A stretch of DNA of 64,000 nt from Oscillospiraceae bacterium (GCA_017427265.1 JAFRTG010000021.1:248001-312000); one strand, 5' to 3'. Counted from the first letter of the stretch, positions 1-9,178 are shown. Numbers and translations are program-made. Notes: generated by a model not told the origin, from the letters alone.

Positions 1-81
1 AAATCCCGTTACGGCGATGCGCGCAGCATCATTGCCGAGGTGCTCTCCGGGGTGCCTGTGCCGATGAATTCTGAGCAATGA
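1..81 (+). CDS. MoxR-family AAA ATPase, C-terminal end only (partial)
   Basis: The first 26 codons are open in frame 1 and end in a TGA that overlaps the start of the next gene (ATGA). The visible peptide ends VLSGVPVPMNSEQ, which resembles the tail of MoxR-type AAA+ ATPases. The call rests mainly on context: MoxR, DUF58 and transglutaminase genes form a widespread three-gene operon in which the ATPase comes first and is thought to act as a chaperone for the membrane partners. The nucleotide-binding part lies outside the window, so no catalytic motif can be checked. Confidence 0.6.
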   Translation, partial: KSRYGDARSIIAEVLSGVPVPMNSEQ

Positions 82-1373
82 CGGTCGGATATTTCTGCGC
101 AATCGGCATTGCGCTGGTTTTCATGCTGTACATGGACGGCCAGATCGGCGTCATGATGCTGAGCTTTCTGCTGCTGATGCCGGCGGTCTCCTGTGCAATC
201 ACATGGTTTGTGAAGCGTTCGCTGCATATTTCGCTGGAGGTGCAGGATTCCTCTGCGAAGCAGCAGAAGATTACAGCTGTCATCCGTTTGCAGAAGAATA
301 CGGTGCTGCCGCTGCCCTTTCTGCGGCTGCATTTCATGGCGGATGCACATTTTGAGCCGCTGAATCCGCTTGCAGAATCACTTCCGCCGAAGCCGGACCG
401 GGAAAAGCTCGGTGCGCTGCGTTACCGCTTTGCATCCCGGAAGTGGGAAAAGCGCAAACGGTCGCAGCTGGTGCCGGATGTGCTGCCGCTCTGTCTTTCG
501 ATGGGTACAGCCCGTTCGGCGGAATACCGCATTGCCCTGACGCCGCGTTTCTGCGGCAGCGGAACGGTGCAGCTGCAGGAGCTTGTGCTCTCTGATTTTC
601 TGGCGATGTTCCGCTTCCGGCTGAAGCAGGAATGCAGTGCTTCGTTGCTTGTCACGCCGGAGATTCCGGAGCTGAAAGCGAACAGCACGCTGTTCCGTTC
701 GGTCTCGACGGCGGTTTCCGCCGCGGATGAGGAGACCGAATCCACACCGAACCATTCGGCGTCCGCCATGCCGGGCTACGATCACAGAGACTATATTCCG
801 GGCGATTCGCTCAAGCGCATCAACTGGAAGCTGTCCTCGAAGCGCCGGCATCTGATGGTGCGGCAGGATGAGCCGATCGCACTGGCGCGGCTTTCGGTTG
901 TGCTGGATTTCCGCCGTGATGCGCGGAAGCTCCCGATGCGGACGCGGCTTGCACTGGAGGAGCAGCTGATTGAGACGGCGCTGGGCTTTCTGATGCTCTG
1001 TGCGCGGTACGGCTATCCCTGCCGGCTGTGCTACAACGATTCGCAGGGAGAGTGGAAGAGCCTTGCAATCGACGACGGCGAGCGTCTTGCGGTTGAATCC
1101 GTGACGCTGCTGCGCGGCGGCTTCCGTCCGGCGGAGCAGCTCGAAGGCGTGCCGCGGCTTTCGCCGGAGGTGCTGCAGGAGAGCGGCAGCGTTCTGCTTT
1201 ATTTTACAACATTTGCCGATCCGGACACGGCTGCGGAGCTGGAGCAGTATGCTTCGCCGCTTTATCTGCTGGTGCCGGAGAATGAAGCCCCGGCAGCATC
1301 GGTGCCGAAGAACGGCTCGCTCTGGCTGGTGACGGCCGACCGCCGTCTGGAGCCGACCGGGGAAGAGGGCTGA
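78..1373 (+). CDS. DUF58 domain-containing membrane protein
   Basis: The 431-residue protein begins with two hydrophobic segments (about residues 4-20 and 24-45), followed by a soluble domain. The DUF58 signature is clear near residues 234-255, with YDHRDYIPGD followed by KRINWKLSSK. DUF58 proteins adopt a von Willebrand-A-like fold and occur beside MoxR ATPases and transglutaminases, but their biochemical role is not well defined. The start overlaps the MoxR stop by 4 bases, which implies translational coupling. The transglutaminase gene follows within a few bases. The family call is firm; the function is inferred from the operon only. Confidence 0.88.
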   Translation: MTVGYFCAIGIALVFMLYMDGQIGVMMLSFLLLMPAVSCAITWFVKRSLHISLEVQDSSAKQQKITAVIRLQKNTVLPLPFLRLHFMADAHFEPLNPLAESLPPKPDREKLGALRYRFASRKWEKRKRSQLVPDVLPLCLSMGTARSAEYRIALTPRFCGSGTVQLQELVLSDFLAMFRFRLKQECSASLLVTPEIPELKANSTLFRSVSTAVSAADEETESTPNHSASAMPGYDHRDYIPGDSLKRINWKLSSKRRHLMVRQDEPIALARLSVVLDFRRDARKLPMRTRLALEEQLIETALGFLMLCARYGYPCRLCYNDSQGEWKSLAIDDGERLAVESVTLLRGGFRPAEQLEGVPRLSPEVLQESGSVLLYFTTFADPDTAAELEQYASPLYLLVPENEAPAASVPKNGSLWLVTADRRLEPTGEEG

Positions 1374-1376
1374 TCC

Positions 1377-3866
1377 GTGACGGGTACAGCTTCCTCTGAA
1401 AAGAACTTCCGTCAGGAAGATGGTGAGAATATGAAAGACAATTCTGTGCTTGCACAGATTCCCGTGCTGCGGTGGCTGCTGCAGCCTGCCAGAATCCCGC
1501 TGCTGTTCGGTGTGACGATTGTCTCCGGCATTTTTTATCATTATGCGCCGGAGTTCACGGTTTTCTGGATCGTGCTGTCGCTGCTGCTGCAGGCACCGCT
1601 GTTCCGGCTGTTCGACTTCACAAAGAAGCATTCGCTGATCGGCGGTGTGATCTTCTGCACGGCCGGCGCGCTGTACCTGATTGCCGCGCTCACAATGATA
1701 AAGCTCGGCTACAATACGCCGCTGCTTGCACCGACGGAGCATAAGCTGCAGCTGAATTTTATGGTCTGGTTCCTGACGCCGCAGTCCGTTCTGACGGTCC
1801 GGTATCTGGGCTATACGATTGCGCTGTTTCTGCTGTTCACATTCTTTATTGCGACCGTTGCGTATTACTTTACGATGGTGCGCTATCGGGTGCTGATGTC
1901 CTTTGTGGTCATGATTTTCCCGTTTGCGATCTACGCAAAGGAAAACGAAACGATGCCGGTGCCGTCGATCATCATTCTGCTGGTATGCTATTTTGCGGTT
2001 ATGATCTACTGCCGGCAGGCACATGCGGAATCTGCGGATGTGGTGCAGGCCTATGCGCCGGAGGCGGAAAGTACACTCTCGATGCCGCCGAAGAAATCGC
2101 CGTTTGCGGGCGTTCTGCCGGAGATGCTGGACGGCAGATTCTTCAACGCGGCGGGCATTTTTCTGGCAGCGGCGATCATCCTTGTGCTGATGATTCCGAA
2201 GCCGCATGTGGATGCGAACCGTGTGTATCTGGATTCGATGCTGGATCAGTCCTCGCTTTCGGATTATCTGATGAATGCGATCAGCGGGTTTACGGATTCC
2301 TCTGACAGCTCCGCCCCGACCGCCGGTGTGCGGTATTCCCATACGCTTTACTATGCAAAGGCGGATGAACCGCTGAATCTCCGCGTGCGGACGTTCAGCA
2401 ATTACGACTATGAGGAAGACAAATGGTTTGCCGAAGAAAGTGACGGCAAACCGGCGGAAGATGATGCGGATTACCGGCTGCGGGACGGCTTCCGGACGGT
2501 CATGGACGCGCCGGATGCCGGAATGATTTTTGAAACGGTCGTATGGGCGGCAAAGCAGAATCCGGATTTTGCCGCAAAATGGAATCTGCAGGCGCTTGCA
2601 CAGAGCACGCTTGATCCGGCAGACTATTATGCCGGCCTTTTCGTAGAATCTGCAACCTATAATTATTTTGTCTATCCTGCACCGATGCAGGTGGCGCAGG
2701 TTGATTACAGCAGCAGGGGAGCGCAGGAGACATTGCAGCAGAACCGGAGCGGCATCATGTTCCGGTACCGGGAAGGCCGTGCCTACAAGGAGGTCTATCG
2801 GATGCAGTATCTCAGCCCGGCCTTTGCAGCGGTGCCGGATGTGCAGACGCTGACGAGCCGGTTCAATACCGCAGAATGGGAGCAGTTCCTCACAGAGCTG
2901 CATTCCCTGACGGAAACCGATAGCAGTCTCCGGGCCGAAACGATCTCCCGTGCGCTGCAAAGCTGTCAGCAGGCAAACGCCTATGCGGCACGCATCCAGT
3001 CGCAGACGCCGGACGATGTCAAAGCGCTTGCGGCGTCATTGACGGAGGGGCTGCACTCGGATTACGAAAAGGCTGCGGCACTCCGGGATTATCTGCGCTA
3101 CAGCGGCGAATTTCTGTATTCGCTGGATTTTCCGATCACGATCGACGACAGCATCGAGACATTCCTGTTCAAGAACAAGACCGGCGTCTGCAAGCAGTTT
3201 GCCGGCGCGATGACGGAGCTTTGCCGCGCAACCGGACTCACGGCACGGTATGCAGAGGGCTACGCAATGGGCGAGCCTGACCGGCAGCTGATCGGGGATT
3301 CCGACTGGGATTATGTCATCACGACTGACCACGGCCATGCCTTTACCGATGTGTTCATTGCGGGCTACGGCTGGATGATGTTTGATGCAACAGCCGGTAC
3401 GACGGTCGGTGCATCCGCGAACAGCAATGTGCTGCGGACGCTGCAGTATTCCGGTCTGATTCTGCTGGGTGCTGCATTGCTTGTGATTCTGCTGGCATTC
3501 AAAATCATTCCGGCACTGCTGGAAAAGCGCTTCCGGCACAAATATCAGAAGCAGCCGGATGCGGCGGCCGTACAGGCAGCGTTTGCGCGCCTGCGGAAGC
3601 AATGGAATGCAGACCCCGCGGTTACGGCCAGGGCACTCTGCGAGGAGAAGCGTGCATTCCTGCAGGTCGATCTCTCACCGCTGCTGGAGGGCTTTGAACA
3701 GTCCGTCTACGCCGATCGCTGCGACCCGGAAACCGCCATGCGCGTGTTCCGGACCTACTGCGCAGCCTTTGATGCGTGGAGACCCGCTGTCAGGCGGCAG
3801 CGCAAAGCGGAAAAGGAAGCACGGAAGGCTGCAAGGCAGTCGGGCGGCGAACCCGCTTACGAATAA
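1377..3866 (+). CDS. Transglutaminase-like (TgpA-type) membrane protein
   Basis: An 829-residue protein with about seven N-terminal membrane segments (roughly residues 35-280), a large extracytoplasmic region, a transglutaminase core and one more membrane helix (about 690-710). The core shows the triad: Cys near 605 in NKTGVCKQF, His near 653 in DHGHAF and Asp near 667 in MMFDATAG. It fits the TgpA/DUF3488-transglutaminase arrangement found after MoxR and DUF58 genes, with the catalytic domain facing outward. The GTG at 1377 has a GAGGG seven bases upstream. An ATG at 1431 with GGTGAG before it would remove 18 residues and is an equally reasonable start. A terminator follows directly. Confidence 0.85.
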   Translation: MTGTASSEKNFRQEDGENMKDNSVLAQIPVLRWLLQPARIPLLFGVTIVSGIFYHYAPEFTVFWIVLSLLLQAPLFRLFDFTKKHSLIGGVIFCTAGALYLIAALTMIKLGYNTPLLAPTEHKLQLNFMVWFLTPQSVLTVRYLGYTIALFLLFTFFIATVAYYFTMVRYRVLMSFVVMIFPFAIYAKENETMPVPSIIILLVCYFAVMIYCRQAHAESADVVQAYAPEAESTLSMPPKKSPFAGVLPEMLDGRFFNAAGIFLAAAIILVLMIPKPHVDANRVYLDSMLDQSSLSDYLMNAISGFTDSSDSSAPTAGVRYSHTLYYAKADEPLNLRVRTFSNYDYEEDKWFAEESDGKPAEDDADYRLRDGFRTVMDAPDAGMIFETVVWAAKQNPDFAAKWNLQALAQSTLDPADYYAGLFVESATYNYFVYPAPMQVAQVDYSSRGAQETLQQNRSGIMFRYREGRAYKEVYRMQYLSPAFAAVPDVQTLTSRFNTAEWEQFLTELHSLTETDSSLRAETISRALQSCQQANAYAARIQSQTPDDVKALAASLTEGLHSDYEKAAALRDYLRYSGEFLYSLDFPITIDDSIETFLFKNKTGVCKQFAGAMTELCRATGLTARYAEGYAMGEPDRQLIGDSDWDYVITTDHGHAFTDVFIAGYGWMMFDATAGTTVGASANSNVLRTLQYSGLILLGAALLVILLAFKIIPALLEKRFRHKYQKQPDAAAVQAAFARLRKQWNADPAVTARALCEEKRAFLQVDLSPLLEGFEQSVYADRCDPETAMRVFRTYCAAFDAWRPAVRRQRKAEKEARKAARQSGGEPAYE

Positions 3867-3868
3867 TG

Positions 3869-3912
3869 AAAAAGTGAACGGAGAAGGGACTTTCCTTTTC
3901 TGTTCACTTTTT
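3869..3912 (+). terminator. Intrinsic terminator after the MoxR/DUF58/transglutaminase operon
   Basis: An 11-base arm beginning AAAAAGTGAAC (3869-3879) pairs with GTTCACTTTTT (3902-3912), with further pairing inside the loop (GGAGAAGG against CCTTTTC). The T-run closes the right arm. It starts 2 bases after the stop codon at 3866. Confidence 0.85.
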
Positions 3913-4075
3913 GTTATGTGTACGCTGCCTTTTGCGGATAATCTCCGCAGGGCTTTTTCCATTTATTGCGGCATAGAAGCGGAAAGCCTACATTTTGCGG
4001 GAAAACCCATACAGATGCGGTGCTGTTCCGTGCAGGATAACTGAAAATCCGTGCGGGGGAGAGGGGATTTTAGAC

Positions 4076-4104
4076 TTGCAATTTTTGCATAGTTATGGTA
4101 TAAT
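4076..4104 (+). promoter_or_regulatory. Sigma-A promoter for the carboxyltransferase operon
   Basis: TTGCAA (4076-4081) and TATAAT (4099-4104) are separated by 17 bases, and a TGG immediately precedes the -10 (extended -10 type). An inverted repeat AAAATCC/GGATTTT (4044-4050 with 4065-4071) ends just before the -35 and could be an operator or a weak terminator. The coding start lies about 45 bases downstream. Confidence 0.8.
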
Positions 4105-4151
4105 AAATTCGTATGGATTCCAGTATGGACTGACTACGGAACCACGAAAGG

Positions 4152-5507
4152 ATGCGTACAGATTATATGGAAAAACTCGGAACTATTGCAAGAGAGCGTC
4201 TTGCACTTCTGTTTGACGGCGGCGAATTCACGGAGCTGGATGCGCTGCGTCTGGAGAAGGAGGATGTTGCGGCAGTTGTCTGCGCCCACGGCTATGTCGA
4301 AGGACAGGCAGTCTGCGCATTCGCACAGTCCTCTGATGTAAACAGCGGCGTCATGGGAAAGAGCACCGCAGGCAAGATCAAGCGGCTGTATTCTCTCGCT
4401 GCAAAAACCGGCACACCGGTTGTCGGAATCTATGATTCCAACGGCGTATATGTAGACGGCACGGCAGATTCCCTGACGGCCTACGGCAAGCTGATCGCAG
4501 CGGCCGGCAGACTTTCCGGCGTTGTGCCGCAGATTTCTGTGATTGCAGGCGTCTGCGCAGGCAGTGCCGCACTGATGGCTGCAGAAGCAGATTTCGTGCT
4601 TGCAACAGAAAGTGCTGAGCTGTATCTGACACCGCCTTTCGGAACGGATGCCGCAAAGCCGGAGACTGCCGCAAAGGCAGGCGTGATTGCAGCGGTCTGC
4701 AAGGACGATGCTGCCGTGATGGCTCTGACCAAGGATCTGCTCCGCAAGCTGCCTGCAAACAATCTGGCAGGCGCACCGGTTGCCGAGTTTGATGAGCCCG
4801 CTGCCGTCTGCACAAAGGATTCGCTCTTCACCGGCATTGCGGATGCCGATTCGCTGCTCCCGCTCTATGAGGCATACGGCAGCTCTGTCGGTACGGCGCT
4901 TGCAACGGTGCGCGGACAGGCCGTCGGCATTATCTCCACCTGCAAGAGCGACGATGCGCTCACTGCGGACGATGCAGCTAAGATGGCGCGCTTCCTCCGC
5001 ACCTGCGACGCATTCTCGATTCCGGTGCTCACCGTTGTCGATACGGTCGGTTTTGCTGCGGATAACGACGCTGCAAGAAACGGTTCGCTCCGTGCGATGA
5101 CGCAGCTCTGCGGTGCATACGCAGAGGCAACCACGGTCAAGATTGCACTGATTGTCGGTGAGGCCTGCGGTGCAGCATTCTCTGCCATTGCAGGACGCGG
5201 CGCAGGCAGCGATTATGTGATCGCATGGGACAAGGCCGCGATCGCTCCGCTCAGACCGGAAGCCGCAGTCGAGTTCCTGTGGCATGATAAGCTCAAGGGC
5301 GCTGCCGATGCAAATGCCAAGCGCAAGGAGCTTGCAAAGGAATATACGGAAACACTGGCTTCTGCCGAAAAGGCTGCGCAGCTCGGTGCTGTCGATGCAG
5401 TCATTGCACCAGGACAGACCCGTCAGGCGCTCGCAGCAGCACTTGATATGCTCGAGGGCAAGCGCGTTTCCAATCTGCCGAAGAAGCACAGCAACATTCC
5501 GTTCTGA
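4152..5507 (+). CDS. Divergent acyl-CoA carboxyltransferase (12S / MmdA-like subunit)
   Basis: A 451-residue crotonase-fold carboxyltransferase. The N-terminus (ARERLALLFDGGEFTELD) and the C-terminus (LPKKHSNIPF) match the methylmalonyl-CoA/propionyl-CoA carboxyltransferase family, and both halves are present: PQISVIAGVCAGSAAL in the N-lobe and PVLTVVDTVGF in the C-lobe. It is shorter than the usual roughly 510 residues and differs at key loops: the common DSGGARIQEG is DSNGVYVDGT here, and GFLPG is GFAAD. Its neighbours are a biotin carrier and a 5S-type subunit, suggesting that it transfers carboxyl groups between carboxybiotin and an acyl-CoA. The substrate cannot be read from sequence. 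The ATG at 4167 is an alternative start. Confidence 0.8.
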   Translation: MRTDYMEKLGTIARERLALLFDGGEFTELDALRLEKEDVAAVVCAHGYVEGQAVCAFAQSSDVNSGVMGKSTAGKIKRLYSLAAKTGTPVVGIYDSNGVYVDGTADSLTAYGKLIAAAGRLSGVVPQISVIAGVCAGSAALMAAEADFVLATESAELYLTPPFGTDAAKPETAAKAGVIAAVCKDDAAVMALTKDLLRKLPANNLAGAPVAEFDEPAAVCTKDSLFTGIADADSLLPLYEAYGSSVGTALATVRGQAVGIISTCKSDDALTADDAAKMARFLRTCDAFSIPVLTVVDTVGFAADNDAARNGSLRAMTQLCGAYAEATTVKIALIVGEACGAAFSAIAGRGAGSDYVIAWDKAAIAPLRPEAAVEFLWHDKLKGAADANAKRKELAKEYTETLASAEKAAQLGAVDAVIAPGQTRQALAAALDMLEGKRVSNLPKKHSNIPF

Positions 5508-5623
5508 TGCGCTGCGCTGAGAGGCGCAATCTGCGGAACGGTTCTCTTCATGATCCCGCTGTGCAAAGCAGACTGTGCGGATCATGCGTAATATGAATGA
5601 TAAAATATTAGGAGGAAACTCTC

Positions 5624-6028
5624 ATGGGTAAGCAGTTTCGTGTTACCGTAAATAACAAGCAGTATGATGTCGTTGTGGAAGAGCTCGGCGCAGCATCGGC
5701 TCCGGCCGCTGCAGCTCCGGCAGCAGCTGCACCTGCAGCAGCTCCGGCTCCCGCTCCGGCGGCAGCTCCGGCACCCGCTGCAGCACCGGCAGCACCGGCA
5801 GCATCCGCAGCAGACGGCACACCGGTCTCCGCACCGATGCCCGGTACCATTCTCGATGTCAAGTGCAAGGCAGGCGACAGCGTCACAAAGGGTCAGGTGC
5901 TCTTTGTACTCGAGGCCATGAAGATGGAAAACGATATCGTTGCGCCGGAGGACGGCACCGTTCTCGCTGTCAATACGACGAAGGGCAGCTCCGTCAATCC
6001 GGGCGATGCACTTGCCGTGCTCGGCTGA
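5624..6028 (+). CDS. Biotin carboxyl carrier protein with Ala/Pro linker
   Basis: A 134-residue protein with a short N-terminal strand region (residues 1-22), an Ala/Pro-rich linker (about 23-66) and a C-terminal biotinyl domain. The biotinylation motif AMKM sits at 98-101, with Lys100 as the predicted modified residue. It matches the gamma/1.3S carrier of oxaloacetate decarboxylases and transcarboxylases. The linker gives the carrier the reach to visit two active sites, consistent with the carboxyltransferase genes on both sides. A strong AGGAGG ribosome binding site precedes the ATG. The gap to the upstream gene is about 115 bases and shows no clear terminator. Confidence 0.92.
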   Translation: MGKQFRVTVNNKQYDVVVEELGAASAPAAAAPAAAAPAAAPAPAPAAAPAPAAAPAAPAASAADGTPVSAPMPGTILDVKCKAGDSVTKGQVLFVLEAMKMENDIVAPEDGTVLAVNTTKGSSVNPGDALAVLG

Positions 6029-6046
6029 GAGAAAGTGTGAACGAAT

Positions 6047-7447
6047 ATGGCGAAAATTGGTATTACAGAAACCGTACTGCGTGACGCGCATCAGTCTCTG
6101 CTTGCAACGCGCATGACCACGGCAGATATGCTGCCGATTCTGCCGGCTCTGGATGAAATCGGCTTCCGTTCGATTGAATGCTGGGGCGGTGCGACGTTCG
6201 ATTCCTGCCTGCGCTTTCTCAATGAGGATCCGTGGGAGCGGCTTCGCATTCTGAAGAAGAACATGCCGAAGACCCCGCTGCAGATGCTGTTCCGCGGACA
6301 GAATATGCTCGGCTACCGCCACTATGCGGACGATGTGGTCGAATACTTCGTGCAGAAGTCGATCGCAAACGGCATTGATGTCATCCGGATCTTCGATGCG
6401 CTGAATGATATCCGCAACCTCGAAACCGCTATCAGGGCGGCCAAGAAGGAAGGCAATGCGCATACGCAGGTTGCAATGAGCTTCACCACCGGCGAGATCT
6501 TCACCGATGAGTACTATGTAAAATATGCAAAGCAGATCGAAGAGGCCGGCGCCGATTCCATCTGCATCAAGGATATGGCTGCGCTGCTGACGCCCTACCG
6601 TGCAGAGACGCTGGTCAAGGCGCTGAAGAAGGCCACCAAGCTGCCGATTTCCGTGCATACGCACTACACCTCCGGTCTGGCTTCCATGTGCCTGATGAAG
6701 GCGATCGAAGCCGGCGCGGATGTCATTGATACCGCAATGAGCCCGCTCGCTCTCGGTACCTCTCATGCACCGACCGAATCCATGGTCGCTGCGCTGCAGG
6801 GGACGGAGTATGACACCGGTCTTGACCTCGTCAAGCTGAGCGAGCTGCGCCCGTTCTTCATGGAGCTGCGCGAAAAGTATATCAAGGAAGGCCTGCTCGA
6901 TCCGAAGATGCTGGCTGCCGATGCCAAGACGCTGATTTATCAGGTGCCGGGCGGTATGCTCTCGAACCTGCTCAGCCAGCTGAAGCAGGCAGGCAAGGAG
7001 GATCAGCTGACCGCCGTGCTCGAAGAGGTTCCGCGCGTCCGCAAGGATGCAGGCTTCCCGCCGCTCGTTACGCCGACCTCGCAGATCGTCGGCACACAGG
7101 CCGTGTTCAATGTCATCGGCGGCGAGCGCTATAAGATGGTGACCAAGGAGTTCCGCGCAATGGTCAAGGGCGAATACGGCAAAACGCCGCTGCCGATTGA
7201 TCCGGAATTCCAGAAGATGATCCTCAAGGATGACAAGCCGATTACCTGCCGTCCGGCAGACCTGCTTGAGCCGGAGCTCGACAAGCTCCGCGAAGAGTGT
7301 GCAGAGTGGGTCACGCAGGAGGAGGATGTGCTCTCCTATGCACAGTTCGGACAGGTTGCAGTGAAATTCTTTGAAAAGCGCCGCGATCAGCAGTTCGGGC
7401 TGGACGGCGTCCACGGTGATGCTGCAAAGCAGATTCACCTGGTATAA
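6047..7447 (+). CDS. Oxaloacetate decarboxylase alpha / transcarboxylase 5S-type subunit
   Basis: A 466-residue DRE-TIM-type carboxyltransferase. The N-terminus ITETVLRDAHQSLLATRM carries the metal-binding Asp13. Lys175 (SICIKDMA, the lysine that is carbamylated in the family) and His204/His206 (SVHTHYT) complete the expected site. The protein lacks the C-terminal biotinyl domain of longer homologues because that domain is encoded just upstream. The enzyme would move a carboxyl group between oxaloacetate/pyruvate and carboxybiotin. No membrane beta subunit of a sodium-pumping decarboxylase and no biotin carboxylase is encoded nearby, so a transcarboxylase role is as likely as a decarboxylase role. 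Confidence 0.88.
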   Translation: MAKIGITETVLRDAHQSLLATRMTTADMLPILPALDEIGFRSIECWGGATFDSCLRFLNEDPWERLRILKKNMPKTPLQMLFRGQNMLGYRHYADDVVEYFVQKSIANGIDVIRIFDALNDIRNLETAIRAAKKEGNAHTQVAMSFTTGEIFTDEYYVKYAKQIEEAGADSICIKDMAALLTPYRAETLVKALKKATKLPISVHTHYTSGLASMCLMKAIEAGADVIDTAMSPLALGTSHAPTESMVAALQGTEYDTGLDLVKLSELRPFFMELREKYIKEGLLDPKMLAADAKTLIYQVPGGMLSNLLSQLKQAGKEDQLTAVLEEVPRVRKDAGFPPLVTPTSQIVGTQAVFNVIGGERYKMVTKEFRAMVKGEYGKTPLPIDPEFQKMILKDDKPITCRPADLLEPELDKLREECAEWVTQEEDVLSYAQFGQVAVKFFEKRRDQQFGLDGVHGDAAKQIHLV

Positions 7448-7470
7448 AATCCCCGTGTTAGAAATGCTCC

Positions 7471-7505
7471 GGGAGACCGCTGATTGGATATCGGCGGTCT
7501 CTCCC
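7471..7505 (+). other. Stable hairpin between the carboxyltransferase operon and metA
   Basis: GAGACCGC (7473-7480) pairs perfectly with GCGGTCTC (7494-7501), and neighbouring bases (GG/CC) extend the stem. No T-run follows, so it is a poor intrinsic terminator. It may stabilise an mRNA end or act in the metA leader. The 96-base gap is too short for a known SAM riboswitch plus expression platform. Confidence 0.35.
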
Positions 7506-7543
7506 CACATTTCGGATGGGGATACAGAGAGGAGCAGTTTTCT

Positions 7544-8491
7544 TTGCCGATTTGTATTTCACCGGATCTGCCTGCCTATCAGGCACTCCTGAATGAGCAT
7601 ATTTTTGTCATGAGCAGCGAACGTGCTGCGCATCAGGATATCCGTCCGCTGCGTATTCTGATTCTGAACATCATGCCGAAAAAGCTGGAAACCGAGCTGC
7701 AGCTGCTGCGGCTGCTGAGCAATACGCCGCTGCAGGTCGATATCTCGCTGCTGCGCATGGAATCGCATGTCTCGAAGCATACGGCACAGAGCCATATGGA
7801 TGCGTTCTATACGACTCTGACGGAGATCCGCGACCGCTATTATGACGGTATGATTATCACCGGCGCGCCGGTCGAGCAGCTTCCGTTTGAGGAGGTTGAT
7901 TACTGGCAGGAGATCTGCGAGCTGATGGAATGGTCCAAGACGCATGTGTTCAGCACGCTGCATATCTGCTGGGGCGCACAGGCCGCGCTGTATTATCACT
8001 TCGGCGTGCCGAAATATGCGCTGCCGAAGAAAATGTTCGGCGTGTTCCCGCACCGTGCGGAGGTGAAAAAATCGCTGCTGCTGCGCGGCTTTGACGATGT
8101 GTTCGATGTGCCGCATTCCCGTCATACGGAGGTGCGCCGCGCCGATATCGAAAAGGTGAAGCAGCTTGTGATTCTGACAAGCTCCGAGCTTGCAGGCGTG
8201 CATATCGTTGCAAACCGCAACGGCCGGCAGTATTTCATCACCGGCCATTCGGAATATGACCGCAACACGCTGGCTGCGGAATATTTCCGGGATAAGGACA
8301 AGGGTCTGGATATTGACATGCCGTTCCGCTATTTTCCGCATAACGATCCCGCAGAGCCGCCGCGTTTTTCGTGGCGCTGCCATGCGAATCTCATGTTTTC
8401 AAACTGGCTGAATTACTGTGTTTATCAGCGCACACCGTATGATTTGGCAGAGCTTTCGGCTCGCAGCTGGGATATGGAGATGGATGTCTGA
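7544..8491 (+). CDS. metAA: Homoserine O-acyltransferase (MetA family), TTG start
   Basis: The enzyme acylates homoserine in the first committed step of methionine synthesis. The TTG at 7544 gives a 315-residue protein beginning [16 protein letters not shown], as family members do, with GAGAGGAG (7527-7534) nine bases upstream. With this start the catalytic residues fall at the standard family positions: Cys142 (LHICWGAQ), His235 and Glu237 (GHSEYD). An in-frame ATG at 7484 exists but lies outside the conserved N-terminus. Residue 111 is Glu, which published work on this family links to succinyl-CoA rather than acetyl-CoA use; that substrate call is an inference. Confidence 0.93.
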   Translation: MPICISPDLPAYQALLNEHIFVMSSERAAHQDIRPLRILILNIMPKKLETELQLLRLLSNTPLQVDISLLRMESHVSKHTAQSHMDAFYTTLTEIRDRYYDGMIITGAPVEQLPFEEVDYWQEICELMEWSKTHVFSTLHICWGAQAALYYHFGVPKYALPKKMFGVFPHRAEVKKSLLLRGFDDVFDVPHSRHTEVRRADIEKVKQLVILTSSELAGVHIVANRNGRQYFITGHSEYDRNTLAAEYFRDKDKGLDIDMPFRYFPHNDPAEPPRFSWRCHANLMFSNWLNYCVYQRTPYDLAELSARSWDMEMDV

Positions 8492-8523
8492 CGCTGCGCT
8501 GTTTTTTGAACGAAGGAGTATTT

Positions 8524-9147
8524 ATGGAGAATCAGACAAATCAGAACGGACCGATCCGTTCCGGCGAGTATGATGCAGTTACGCCGCCGGAGTACACATC
8601 GTCCGGTTCCTCGAAGGAAGGATTGGCGATTGCATCACTCATCACGGGTCTGATGAGTATTTTCAGCTTTTGCTGCTGTGGTTTTACAATTCTTCTTGCA
8701 CCGTTTGCAGTGATTTTCGGTGCGATTGTTCTGATCCGGAAGAAGAACGGAAAAGTCAAGGCCATTACCGGCCTGATTCTCGGTTCGCTGAGCCTGATTA
8801 CATTCGGGTCACTGCTGTTCTCCATGCGTGATATTCTGCCGTATTCCGATATCATCACAGCAGACTTTGTGCAGCTGATATCGGAGCAGGATGAGGTCTT
8901 TCCGAAGTACGAGGAGGACGGCACGCTCCCGGATTATCTGCAAAAGTATACCGATGCTCCGTATACGGAAATGATGGCGAAGTATGACGGCGACTTCTAT
9001 GATGTCATGGATATGCTGCTTGAGTCCTACAAGGCCGGAACGCTTCCAAGGTACAATTTTGTGCTGCCTTCGTCAGAGGCGGTGTCCGAGGCTGCGGTAT
9101 CTGCCGCAGAGCCCGAAGAGCCAGCAGAAACCGCCGCCGCCGCGTGA
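8524..9147 (+). CDS. Small membrane protein, DUF4190-like
   Basis: A 207-residue protein with a polar N-terminus, two membrane helices (about residues 34-62 and 73-95, separated by a basic turn RKKNGKVK) and a C-terminal acidic soluble tail ending in an Ala/Glu stretch. The helical hairpin resembles DUF4190 proteins, in which small residues and a Cys cluster (SFCCCG) are common. No function is known. GAAGGAG (8512-8518) fixes the ATG at 8524. A strong terminator shared with the convergent aguB gene follows. Confidence 0.75.
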   Translation: MENQTNQNGPIRSGEYDAVTPPEYTSSGSSKEGLAIASLITGLMSIFSFCCCGFTILLAPFAVIFGAIVLIRKKNGKVKAITGLILGSLSLITFGSLLFSMRDILPYSDIITADFVQLISEQDEVFPKYEEDGTLPDYLQKYTDAPYTEMMAKYDGDFYDVMDMLLESYKAGTLPRYNFVLPSSEAVSEAAVSAAEPEEPAETAAAA

Positions 9148-9178
9148 GCGGGATCGCGCCGGGATTTATCGCAAAAAG

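Noticed and set aside
378-2960. 860-codon open frame on the minus strand across DUF58 and the transglutaminase gene
   Set aside because: It lies antisense to two well-supported genes, is rich in Arg/His/Gln as expected for antisense of GC-biased codons, and shows no family motif.
5690-5815. Low-complexity GCA/CCG tract that could look like a repeat array
   Set aside because: It encodes the Ala/Pro linker of the biotin carrier; no separate repeat or CRISPR-like spacing is present.
7448-7543. SAM or T-box riboswitch before metA
   Set aside because: Only 96 bases are available. They contain one hairpin without a T-run and none of the conserved T-box or SAM core sequences that I could recognise.
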